Shown in pieces: positions 57,637 through 64,000 of a stretch of DNA of 64,000 bases (its first letter is position 1; each line of letters begins with the position of its first letter). This stretch comes from CAYOUV01 sp963790075 (GTDB taxonomy: Bacteria; Chloroflexota; Anaerolineae; Anaerolineales; Villigracilaceae), in assembly GCA_963790075.1 (NCBI GenBank), contig CAWBNG010000004.1, positions 992,001 to 1,056,000 of the forward strand, given 5' to 3'. The notes beneath the pieces are model-generated. The model ran no database searches. It saw only the letters and a program-made list of their open reading frames with translations, and was not told the origin of the DNA. The translations under genes and the position numbers were made by a program.

Positions 57637-59223
57637 ATGGAATCTTTCACTGGAACAACAACTCTAATTCGGTTAATTTTGCGACGGGACCGGATTTCCT
57701 TATTGATCTGGATTATTTTACTGGCGCTTCTGCCGATCGGATTTGCCAGCAGTTATCGCAGCCTGTACCCAACTGAGTCCATGCGCCAGACCTTTGCTGA
57801 CGAGACCAATGCTAGTTCCGAAGTGGCATTGCTTGGCCGGGTGACATCCTCATCGTTGGGTGGACTTACCGCTTGGCGCTGGAGTACGGCTGCTGCTATT
57901 CTGCTTGGTGCCTTTGGATTAATCACGGTGATCCGGCATACGCGTTTGGAGGAGGAGAGTGGACGGCGAGAACTTGTTGAGGCAACTGTCGTAGGTCAGC
58001 ATGCGCCGTTATCGGCGGCTATCATCGTCACCTTTGCTGCTGATTTTCTAATCGGTTCTCTAGCTGCGGTCGGGTTGATTTTCTTAGATATTCCTGTGAT
58101 GGGCTCTATTGCACTAGGGTTATCGGCTGTAGCAATCGGCTGGTTGTTTGCAAGTATGGCTGCCCTAGCAGCTCAACTTACCCCAAATGCGGGTACCGCT
58201 CGCGGTCTGGTTGGATGGGGGTTGGGTTTATTGTATCTGGTCCGGGTGATTGGCGATTCGGGAGTCTCCTGGTTAAGCTGGTGTTCTCCGCTGGGCTGGA
58301 TGCGCTTTATCAATCCATTTGCTGGGGAACGCTGGTGGGTCTTTGGCCTGTTTTTGATCGCGATCGTTGGCTTTCTTGCCGCCGCATACCAGCTTTCCGC
58401 CAGCCGTGACCTTGGCGCAGGCTTTTTGCCGGAACGAAGTGGTCCAGCCAATGCAGTAGCGAGCCTGCGGAGTCCATTTGCTCTGGCATGGCGACTACAA
58501 CGCTCTATGTTGCTAGCTTGGATTACTGGATTTACCCTGATTGGTGCGGTGTTTGGCTATGTCGCCAAATCGGGTTCAGACCAGCTCATGGCATCGGAAG
58601 GAGTCAAAGCCTACTTTGAACAATTGGGGAATGGGAGCGGTTCGAGCGATAGCTTCTTTACTCTGGCGCTCATGATTCTTGTGGAATTGATCGCTGTATA
58701 CGCACTTCTCGCAGCGCTCCGGCTGCGCGGCGAGGAGACAGCCCAAAGGATCGATCCTGTGTTGGCGGAACCTGTCGAACGGCTGCGCTGGATTGCCAGC
58801 CATCTCATCTTTGCGTTCGCCGGTCCATTCGCAATCCTGGCATCCTTTGGATTGACTGCCGGCCTCACTTACGGTCTAAGCACTGGGCAACCAACGACAG
58901 ACCAACTTCTCCGTGTTATCGGGGCGAGCTTAGCTTATGTGCCCGCTATGTGGGTTATCGCTGGGATTACTACAGCGCAGTTTGGTCTGGCACCACGCTG
59001 GACGGCGCTTAGTTGGGCAGCCATTGTCGTGATGATCTTCATTGATCTAGGTGGCGAGTTTCATTTCTTAAATCAGGCGATTTTAAACATTTCCCCTTTG
59101 ACCCATGTCCCTAAAATATTACTTGGTCAGGGCAATCCCATCGATTTGATCGCATTGACATTGGTCGCTTTAATATTCATGTCAGTTGGATTGGTGGGAT
59201 TCACAAAAAGAGATATAGGTTAA
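57637..59223 (+). CDS. ABC exporter permease (polyketide antibiotic exporter type)
   Basis: 528 residues, about twelve helices in two similar halves (LILRRDRISLLIWIILLALLPIG ... and LQRSMLLAWITGFTLIGAVFG ...), like the tetronasin/TnrB3 group. Typical loops: FADETNASSEVALLGRVTSSSLGGLTAWRWST and RLRGEETAQRIDPVLAEPVERLRWIASH. GAGG 7 nt before ATG 57637. It forms, with the ATPase, an efflux pump for a hydrophobic compound. A strong terminator follows. Confidence 0.9.
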   Translation: MESFTGTTTLIRLILRRDRISLLIWIILLALLPIGFASSYRSLYPTESMRQTFADETNASSEVALLGRVTSSSLGGLTAWRWSTAAAILLGAFGLITVIRHTRLEEESGRRELVEATVVGQHAPLSAAIIVTFAADFLIGSLAAVGLIFLDIPVMGSIALGLSAVAIGWLFASMAALAAQLTPNAGTARGLVGWGLGLLYLVRVIGDSGVSWLSWCSPLGWMRFINPFAGERWWVFGLFLIAIVGFLAAAYQLSASRDLGAGFLPERSGPANAVASLRSPFALAWRLQRSMLLAWITGFTLIGAVFGYVAKSGSDQLMASEGVKAYFEQLGNGSGSSDSFFTLALMILVELIAVYALLAALRLRGEETAQRIDPVLAEPVERLRWIASHLIFAFAGPFAILASFGLTAGLTYGLSTGQPTTDQLLRVIGASLAYVPAMWVIAGITTAQFGLAPRWTALSWAAIVVMIFIDLGGEFHFLNQAILNISPLTHVPKILLGQGNPIDLIALTLVALIFMSVGLVGFTKRDIG

Positions 59224-59349
59224 ATTCGGAAAATGGTATTTACGTAGCTCGTTCTCATTTCCCGCATAAAATTTGCTTGTTAGTACCAAGAAACGTTGAT
59301 GCTATAAATTTAACAAAGCAACTCCGAATCCCATCGAGGCCACTAAACT

Positions 59350-59392
59350 AATCAGCACGAGCCAACTCAAAAGTCGGCTCGTGCTGATTTTG
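59350..59392 (+). terminator. terminator of the TetR/ABC operon
   Basis: Perfect 14-bp stem AATCAGCACGAGCC / GGCTCGTGCTGATT with a 12-nt loop, followed by TTGTT. It lies 127 bp past the permease stop. Confidence 0.82.
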
Positions 59393-59524
59393 TTATCCAT
59401 TCTAAGCCGCCTACGTTCGCAACCGAAACTTATAGCCGTATACAATTAAGCCATTGAGACAAACTGCTATAGGATAAGAAAAGGGAATGCAAATACTTAA
59501 AATAGAAGGTAACAAGCGGTGTTT

Positions 59525-59570
59525 GGATCGCGGGTTCGATGAATCTTGGAGTTCGCGACGCGTAACTACT
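59525..59570 (+). repeat. right copies of the two island-end repeats
   Basis: GGATCGCGGGTTC (59525-59537) and GCGACGCGTAACTACT (59555-59570) match 52511-52523 and 52674-52689. The first is also part of the tRNA-Asp T-arm in inverted orientation. Confidence 0.7.
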
Positions 59571-59607
59571 AAGGGGCTGATTGTTTTGATGTGTTTTGGA
59601 GTGAAAC

Positions 59608-59644
59608 AACAAAAAAACAACCCAAAATGGATCGTTTTTTTGTT
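59608..59644 (-). terminator. terminator of the tRNA-Asp gene
   Basis: Stem AACAAAAAAAC / GTTTTTTTGTT with a 15-nt loop, 8 bp downstream of the tRNA 3' end on the minus strand. Confidence 0.65.
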
Positions 59645-59649
59645 TTACT

Positions 59650-59667
59650 TTTGGCGGCCCCGACGGG
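59650..59667 (-). repeat. right attachment core inside tRNA-Asp
   Basis: TTTGGCGGCCCCGACGGG, the partner of 52646-52663. It covers the acceptor stem end of the intact tRNA gene. Confidence 0.78.
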
Positions 59668-59727
59668 ATTCGAACCCGCGATCTCGGCCTTGACAGGGCC
59701 GCATGTTAACCGCTACACCACGGGACC
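59652..59727 (-). tRNA. tRNA-Asp (GTC)
   Basis: A 76-nt gene with encoded CCA. Acceptor stem GGTCCCG / CGGGGCC, D-arm GTGGTGTAGCGGTTAACA-type, anticodon loop CTGTCAA with anticodon GTC, T-arm GCGGGTTCGAATCCCGT. The acceptor pairs fully apart from one T-G. Its 3' end is repeated at 52646. Confidence 0.96.
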
Positions 59728-59835
59728 ATTGATAGAGCGGGCAGTAGTTTACCATACCCCCCTGACCCCGTCAAGATTACAGGGTTTTTACATCCCGAAA
59801 ACAGGCCGATAATCAATTCGTGGTAAGATAGCCGC

Positions 59836-60699
59836 ATGCCTTGGAACCTGCATTCCACTCACGCACAAGCCGGCGATCTGGCACAATTGGTCGGTCTGCG
59901 GCACAAGCATTTCATCATTACGCTCACCCCCGGCGCTGACTTCCAAACTCATCGCGGCATTCTCAAGCACGATGACCTGATCGGTCTGGCCTGGGGCAGC
60001 CAGGTCTTCAGTCACATGGGCAGCCCTTTCTTCCTGCTCCAACCGGCGTTGGGCGATTTGTTGGTCGACCTGCCGCGCACCACCCAGATTCTATACCCCA
60101 AGGATATCGGCTTCATCCTGGTGACGATGGGAATTGGCCCCGGTCAGCGGATCGTCGAAGCTGGATCCGGCTCCGGGTCGATGACGATCGCCCTGGCTTA
60201 TGCGGTCGGTACAGAGGGGAAAGTTTATTCCTACGAACAGCGCGAAGACATGCACAACCTGGCGCGTAAGAACCTGGTCCGGGTCGGACTGGATTCCCAC
60301 GTTGACTTCAAGCTGCGCGATATTGCCGAAGGGATTGATGAAACAGACGTAGACGCCTTCTTCCTGGATGTCCCCAATCCTTACGACTACCTGGCCCAGG
60401 TACGTGCGGCGCTCAAGCCGGGCGGCTTTTTCTGTACCATCCTGCCGACTTTCAACCAGGTCGAAAAGACCCTGCACACTTTACGCCGTTATCGATTTGC
60501 TTTTTTTGAAACTTGCGAGATCTTGCTGCGTTATTACAAATCTGAGCCGACCCGTCTGCGCCCAACGGATCGCATGGTCGCCCACACCGGCTTCCTGATT
60601 TTCGCCCGGCGCATCGAACCGAGCGATGACCCGCGAGCCAGGGAATTGATGGCCGAGCAAAACATTGAAAATGAAGGTTCTTCCGAACATGAAGATTAA
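59836..60699 (+). CDS. trmI: tRNA (adenine-N1)-methyltransferase
   Basis: 287 residues. N-terminal barrel (LVGLRHKHFIITLTPGADFQTHRGILKHDDLIG) and Rossmann domain with SAM-binding VEAGSGSGSMTIALAYAVG near residue 107 and the catalytic-region FFLDVPNPYDYLAQV. This is the TrmI family, making m1A58 in the T-loop of tRNAs as a tetramer. It follows tRNA-Asp on the opposite strand and begins a three-gene run with small spacing. The C-terminus is acidic (NIENEGSSEHED). Confidence 0.92.
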   Translation: MPWNLHSTHAQAGDLAQLVGLRHKHFIITLTPGADFQTHRGILKHDDLIGLAWGSQVFSHMGSPFFLLQPALGDLLVDLPRTTQILYPKDIGFILVTMGIGPGQRIVEAGSGSGSMTIALAYAVGTEGKVYSYEQREDMHNLARKNLVRVGLDSHVDFKLRDIAEGIDETDVDAFFLDVPNPYDYLAQVRAALKPGGFFCTILPTFNQVEKTLHTLRRYRFAFFETCEILLRYYKSEPTRLRPTDRMVAHTGFLIFARRIEPSDDPRARELMAEQNIENEGSSEHED

Positions 60700-60729
60700 T
60701 TTCTCGATCCTGGGTATTTGGAGGTAAGT

Positions 60730-61284
60730 ATGCGTCGACGTGGTTTCCGAGGTCTTCGTCCCCTGCATCGATTACGACGCGGATTTACGCCCGATATCCC
60801 ACCTGCTTTGCAGCGGGCCAACGACCTGATGGCAAGTGGGGATTACCCTGCAGCTGCAGCGGCGTTCGAGCAGTTGGCGCAGGGCGCAGAAGCGCGTCAC
60901 GGACCCCGCGCACCGCACCTGCATCTGCGTGCGGGTCAGGCGCGTTTGCTCAACAATCAGGTGGCGCTGGCCATGGCACAATTCGAGCATGGCCTGTCCC
61001 TGCTGGCTGCCAGCGGACATTTGCGTGTGTTGCAACGCGCCGGATGGCGAGTCGTTCAGGAGTTGAAGGAACGTGACCTGGCTGCAGAAGCCCAACAGAT
61101 CGAATCCCAACTCAATTCCCTGCTGCCGGCCGGTTTTACCACCGAAGCCCCTGCGACCGGACGAGTTTCTCTACCGACCCATTGCCCCGGATGCGGCGGA
61201 CCCGTCCGCCCGGACGAAATTGAGTGGCTGGACGAATCGACTGCAGAATGCTCTTACTGTGGCAGCGCGATCAGAGGCGGATAA
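60730..61284 (+). CDS. helical-repeat protein with C-terminal zinc ribbon
   Basis: 184 residues from ATG 60730, with GGAGG 5 nt upstream. A basic N-terminus (MRRRGFRGLRPLHRLRRG) precedes TPR-like helices (ANDLMASGDYPAAAAAFEQLAQGAEARHG, HLRAGQARLLNNQVALAMAQFEHGLSLL) and a C-terminal zinc ribbon with CPGCGG and CSYCGS. No named family. It may bind a partner protein or nucleic acid. It is followed by the NUDIX gene 13 bp later. Confidence 0.8.
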   Translation: MRRRGFRGLRPLHRLRRGFTPDIPPALQRANDLMASGDYPAAAAAFEQLAQGAEARHGPRAPHLHLRAGQARLLNNQVALAMAQFEHGLSLLAASGHLRVLQRAGWRVVQELKERDLAAEAQQIESQLNSLLPAGFTTEAPATGRVSLPTHCPGCGGPVRPDEIEWLDESTAECSYCGSAIRGG

Positions 61285-61297
61285 CGCCAGGGCAGTC

Positions 61298-61900
61298 ATG
61301 TCCCTTGAACCGGGTGAAGATTACATCATTCGTTGTCTCCGAGAAGCTGCCAAAAGCGGGGATACGCGTGAATACAGCGAAAGCCAACTTTCGCGAGGTG
61401 TAGAACCGCGTTGCGCCGCGGTGCTGGTGCCGTTGATCGACTTTGGGGATGAGTGGCAGGTCCTGTTTACGCGGCGTACGGAAATACTCGACAGTCACAA
61501 GGGACAGGTTTCTTTTCCCGGCGGCGCTTGTGAGCCGGGGGAAGCAACTCCTGAGCAGACGGCCCTGCGCGAGGCCGAAGAGGAGATTGGCCTTCGACCA
61601 ACGGACGTTCGCCTGTTGGGGCGTTTGAATCCGATGCTTACCATCACCGGTTTTCGGGTCACGCCGGTTGTAGGGGTCTTACCCTGGCCATATACCTTTC
61701 GTGTATCCAATATAGAGGTCGGACGGGTTTTCACCATTCCCTTGCTGTGGCTGGCCGACGGACGCAATTACTGGGAATTTGCCCGCCCGGGTTCGGATCT
61801 CAGGCTGATTGCCTACCATCCTTACGATGGGGAACTGCTGTGGGGCGCTACGGCGCGCATGACCCAGACATTGCTCCAGGCGCTCAAGCTCACAGAATAA
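61298..61900 (+). CDS. NUDIX hydrolase, CoA pyrophosphatase (NudL/CoAse) type
   Basis: 200 residues from ATG 61298; the frame is open much further upstream inside the zinc ribbon gene and is not used. The NuCoA motif LFTRRTEILDSHKGQVSFPGG runs directly into the NUDIX box (GGACEPGEATPEQTALREAEEEIGL). It probably cuts coenzyme A and oxidised CoA derivatives. FRVTPVVGVLP and the end IAYHPYDGELLWGATARM fit the family. Confidence 0.92.
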   Translation: MSLEPGEDYIIRCLREAAKSGDTREYSESQLSRGVEPRCAAVLVPLIDFGDEWQVLFTRRTEILDSHKGQVSFPGGACEPGEATPEQTALREAEEEIGLRPTDVRLLGRLNPMLTITGFRVTPVVGVLPWPYTFRVSNIEVGRVFTIPLLWLADGRNYWEFARPGSDLRLIAYHPYDGELLWGATARMTQTLLQALKLTE

Positions 61901-61930
61901 AAACCGCCATCGCTAATGATGGCGGTTTTT
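61899..61930. terminator. shared terminator between NUDIX gene and rplY
   Basis: Stem AAAAACCGCCATC / GATGGCGGTTTTT with loop GCTAAT. A-tract on one side and T-tract on the other, so it serves both convergent genes. Confidence 0.9.
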
Positions 61931-61958
61931 ATGTTCTTCAGAGAGAGGGGAGGCGAGC

Positions 61959-62633
61959 TTACTCTTCCTTGCCTCCTTCTCTTTCTTCCCCTTCTTCCCC
62001 TTCTTCCTTCTTGCCGCGTTCGATCACTTCCGGCTCTTCCAATTCTTCCTCGACCTCGACCTCTTCTTCGATCTCTTCTTCGCGTACATAAGTAGCGAGA
62101 ACGACCATTTCTTCGGGGTCGGTCAGGATTTCGACTGCATCGGAGATGACCACGTCGCGGACGTATAGCCCATCGCCGACTTCGGTCAGGCCTGAGAGGT
62201 CCAGTACTACTTTTTCGGGCAGGTCATTTGGCAGACATTCGATTTCAAGTTCGCTTACACCGGTAACCATCACGGCATTGTATTCCTTGACAGCCGGAGC
62301 CGTACCGGTCAGTTCAATGCCAACCTGCGCACGGATCTTTTCAGTCATCGAAACGGCTAGAAAGTCCACGTGCAGCAAATTGCCCCTGATGAAATTGCGC
62401 TGCTTCTCGCGCACCAGGGAGGGATACTCTTTGCCATCCAGGGAAATGGTCACCAGGCTGGACGAAGTGACTTGTGATAAAGCCTTTGTAGCATCGTGGG
62501 CATCCAGCGTGAGCGCAATTGGGTCGAGATGACGCCCGTACAGCACGGCCGGCAGCTTACCATCACGGCGCAATGCGCCAACTTGCTTGCCGATCACTTC
62601 ACGTTTGGTTGCCTTCAGAATTACTTTTTCCAT
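61959..62633 (-). CDS. rplY: 50S ribosomal protein L25/general stress protein CTC
   Basis: 224 residues. L25 domain at the N-terminus (VILKATKREVIGKQVGALRRDGKLPAVLYGRHLDPIALTLDAHDATKAL) binds 5S rRNA; the CTC/TL5 beta domain follows (ELTGTAPAVKEYNAVMVTGVSELEIECLPNDLPEKVVLDLSGL). The last 45 residues are an unusually long glutamate-rich tail with basic breaks (EEEIEEEVEVEEELEEPEV, then KKEEGEEGEE), so that it is longer than many L25 proteins. Confidence 0.94.
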   Translation of the reverse strand: MEKVILKATKREVIGKQVGALRRDGKLPAVLYGRHLDPIALTLDAHDATKALSQVTSSSLVTISLDGKEYPSLVREKQRNFIRGNLLHVDFLAVSMTEKIRAQVGIELTGTAPAVKEYNAVMVTGVSELEIECLPNDLPEKVVLDLSGLTEVGDGLYVRDVVISDAVEILTDPEEMVVLATYVREEEIEEEVEVEEELEEPEVIERGKKEEGEEGEEREGGKEE

Positions 62634-62742
62634 GTTTCCATCCTCGAGCGCCTCTCACCCCGCGCGGATATTGCCGCTGTTTCAGGATTACCTTCGCTCT
62701 GTGAGTAAATTTTCTCCTGACGATTGTCAGGGGATTGACAAA

Positions 62743-63270
62743 TTATCTGCGCCGGAAGGCGAGTTGTCCGACCAGTAACACCAGTCCGGCAAACAGACCG
62801 CTGATCATGCCGATCAGGATCGCACCGCGCGTGTCGACCACCGTCTGGACGTTACCGTCCACGTGACGGGACAAGAGCACCAGGGTATCGATCCGCTCAG
62901 CCTGGACATTCTGGCTGTTTACTACGACCGCGTAGGAATTTTGCAGATTGGCGCTTCCGGCTGAGATCACTCCGGCATAGCCGTTAAGGTTGGCCGTTCC
63001 GGTTTTAACCACGCCTACACCGCTGTTGGTCAGGTTGACCTGCTCGGCTTTTAGCGCCCCAATCCCGGTCTCGTGCGCTGACAATTTTCCGGCCGTGGCC
63101 TCCGCGATGAAAGCCTGGTGCGCTTCGATTTCATCCGCAGCAACCACCTGGGCAGCGCTCTGGTGCATGCGCACCAGCTCTGCTTTGACCGAAGCGACCT
63201 TGCTATTGGTCAGGTTGACTACCTGAGTTTGATCCTGCTCTTCTTCAGGTGCGGATGTCTTCGCGGGCAT
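62743..63270 (-). CDS. repeat-rich protein with C-terminal membrane anchor
   Basis: 175 residues from ATG 63270, with GGAG 5 nt upstream. Short alternating strands recur every 7-14 residues (VVNLTNSKVASVKAELVRMHQ, QVNLTNSGVGVVKTGTANLNGYAGVISAGSANLQNSYAVVVNSQ), as in beta-helical or bactofilin-like folds. The end is a hydrophobic anchor and RRR (AILIGMISGLFAGLVLLVGQLAFRRR). Likely a membrane-attached scaffold. No named family. Confidence 0.75.
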   Translation of the reverse strand: MPAKTSAPEEEQDQTQVVNLTNSKVASVKAELVRMHQSAAQVVAADEIEAHQAFIAEATAGKLSAHETGIGALKAEQVNLTNSGVGVVKTGTANLNGYAGVISAGSANLQNSYAVVVNSQNVQAERIDTLVLLSRHVDGNVQTVVDTRGAILIGMISGLFAGLVLLVGQLAFRRR

Positions 63271-63301
63271 TGTTTCTCCGATTTCTTGTGGCAGGCACAA
63301 A

Positions 63302-63370
63302 ACGCGCCTCCGTGCGGAGGCGTGTCGTCCAACGAAATCAAATTGTAGCCTGTCGAGATGGATTCGTCAA
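63302..63370 (-). promoter_or_regulatory. promoter and leader hairpin of the anchored repeat protein
   Basis: TTGACG (63370-63365), 17-bp spacer, TACAAT (63347-63342) on the minus strand. In the leader, CGCCTCCG / CGGAGGCG forms a stem followed by CGTTTTG, 30 bp before the start codon, so it could act as an attenuator. Confidence 0.72.
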
Positions 63371-63500
63371 GTCAATTCGTGGAAAAATAGTCAGCCTCAG
63401 GAGTGCGGATGCTCATCATTAGTTACTTGACCTTCGGCAATTCGAGAGAATTCGATGGTGGCAAGGTATAATCCCCCCATCTTTTAAAACTGGATATCCT

Positions 63501-64000
63501 ATGCGTCGCTATATTTACTTCACCGTTTTTACCTCCGGCATGACAACCCTGGCGGCCGAATTGGCTGCCTCGCGTCTGATCGGAAATATTTTTGGCACCA
63601 GCAATCTGGTCTGGGCCAGCATTATTGGCCTGATCCTGATTTACCTGACCGCCGGCTACTTCATCGGCGGGCGCTGGGCTGACCGTTCGCCTCATCCGGA
63701 GACCATGTTCAAAGTCCTGGCTTGGGGCGCTTTCACGTTGGGAATTGTCCCCTTCGTGGCGCAACCAGTGCTGCGGGCTGCGGCAACAGCCTTCGACGGC
63801 CTGGACGTGGGCGTGCTGCTTGGCTCCTTCGTGGCTGTCCTGGTGCTGTTCATTGTCCCGATTACATTGCTGGGCACCATCTCACCCTTTGCCATCCGCA
63901 TCAGCGTCAAGGATACCAGCACGACCGGGAATGTGGCCGGTTCTCTTTACGCCATCTCCACCCTGGGCTCATTCCTGGGAACTTTCCTGCCGGTGCTGGT
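63501..64000 (+). CDS. membrane spermidine-synthase-like protein, 3' end outside window
   Basis: 166 N-terminal residues visible, with at least four helices (YFTVFTSGMTTLAAELAASRLIG, LVWASIIGLILIYLTAGYFIGGRWADRSP, a helix after FVAQPVLRAAA, and GVLLGSFVAVLVLFIVPITLLGTISPFAIRI). The pattern LAAELAASRLIG ... GYFIGGRWADR ... GTISPFAIR matches the membrane half of the fused MFS/spermidine synthase family, whose soluble enzyme domain would lie past the window end. The start is ATG 63501; the ribosome site is weak. Confidence 0.85.
   Translation, partial: MRRYIYFTVFTSGMTTLAAELAASRLIGNIFGTSNLVWASIIGLILIYLTAGYFIGGRWADRSPHPETMFKVLAWGAFTLGIVPFVAQPVLRAAATAFDGLDVGVLLGSFVAVLVLFIVPITLLGTISPFAIRISVKDTSTTGNVAGSLYAISTLGSFLGTFLPVL

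Larger units (their letters stand above)
52646..59667. mobile_element. island of about 7 kb integrated at tRNA-Asp
   Basis: Bounded by an 18-bp direct repeat made of the 3' end of tRNA-Asp, with the intact tRNA at the right. Contents: DUF4143 ATPase, decayed transposase, TetR/ABC-ATPase/permease operon, terminator. No integrase gene is left, so the element is probably no longer mobile by itself. The bounds rest on sequence repeats seen here; the mechanism is inference from known tRNA-targeted islands. Confidence 0.65.

Noticed and set aside
61073..61297. Longer N-terminus for the NUDIX protein
   Set aside because: It overlaps the zinc ribbon gene in another frame and lacks family similarity; ATG 61298 fits the family.

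Overview
The window reads as a bacterial chromosome segment, most likely from the phylum Chloroflexota (class Anaerolineae or a relative). This is an inference from the gene set: a GT20 trehalose phosphate synthase with the NRGP motif, a B12-binding radical SAM protein with a DUF4070-like tail, an orphan UgpC-type ATPase next to a two-SIS-domain sugar isomerase, several LacI and F420-type genes, and a membrane-anchored spermidine-synthase-like protein. No rRNA gene is present. One tRNA gene (Asp, GTC) was found. No CRISPR array was seen.

Layout. 0-4.8 kb (minus strand): an operon led by a TetR gene with a perfect palindromic operator, running through small membrane and redox proteins into an ABC-2 exporter whose permease leaves the window. 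4.9-7.2 kb: trehalose synthesis, otsA and otsB, convergent and overlapping by 70 bp. 7.3-9.8 kb: a lipoprotein, then an arsR / small thioredoxin / ArsP-type permease operon with a double operator. 9.9-15.5 kb: SIS isomerase, ugpC, an RNase II-like exonuclease and a diguanylate cyclase. 16-30 kb (minus strand): many small stress-type proteins (CBS, dodecin, rhomboid, DUF2892, BrkB, two AI-2E transporters, YtxH, YggT, GlsB, CsbD), including three short genes under 60 codons. 29.9-37.7 kb: a signalling block with a lone receiver domain, a PAS-GGDEF cyclase, a seven-PAS HD-GYP phosphodiesterase and a NarL-type two-component pair.

The main novelty is a conserved element of about 70 bp found seven times between 20.9 and 35.5 kb. 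Each copy sits just upstream of a minus-strand gene and ends in a TANNAT hexamer at a fixed distance from two GC-rich blocks. It looks like a shared, undescribed promoter/operator that ties dodecin, a lipoprotein, rhomboid, DUF2892, the lone receiver and the two cyclic-di-GMP enzymes into one local regulon. The cyclase and the phosphodiesterase also carry nearly the same first PAS domain.

38-50 kb: a sucrose-type locus (LacI, ABC binding protein and two permeases, acetyl-esterase, broken esterase, sucrose phosphorylase, second LacI) with clear LacI operators and GC-rich transporter genes unlike their neighbours. It is followed by a decayed zone (third LacI remnant, ComM remnant), a MerR/aldo-keto reductase pair and two genes truncated back to back. 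52.6-59.7 kb: an island of about 7 kb bounded by the tRNA-Asp gene and a copy of its 3' end. It carries a DUF4143 ATPase with a leaderless-type promoter, a decayed transposase and a TetR/ABC exporter operon. 59.8-64 kb: housekeeping-type genes (trmI, zinc ribbon protein, CoA pyrophosphatase, rplY, a tail-anchored protein, a membrane spermidine-synthase-like protein cut by the window end).
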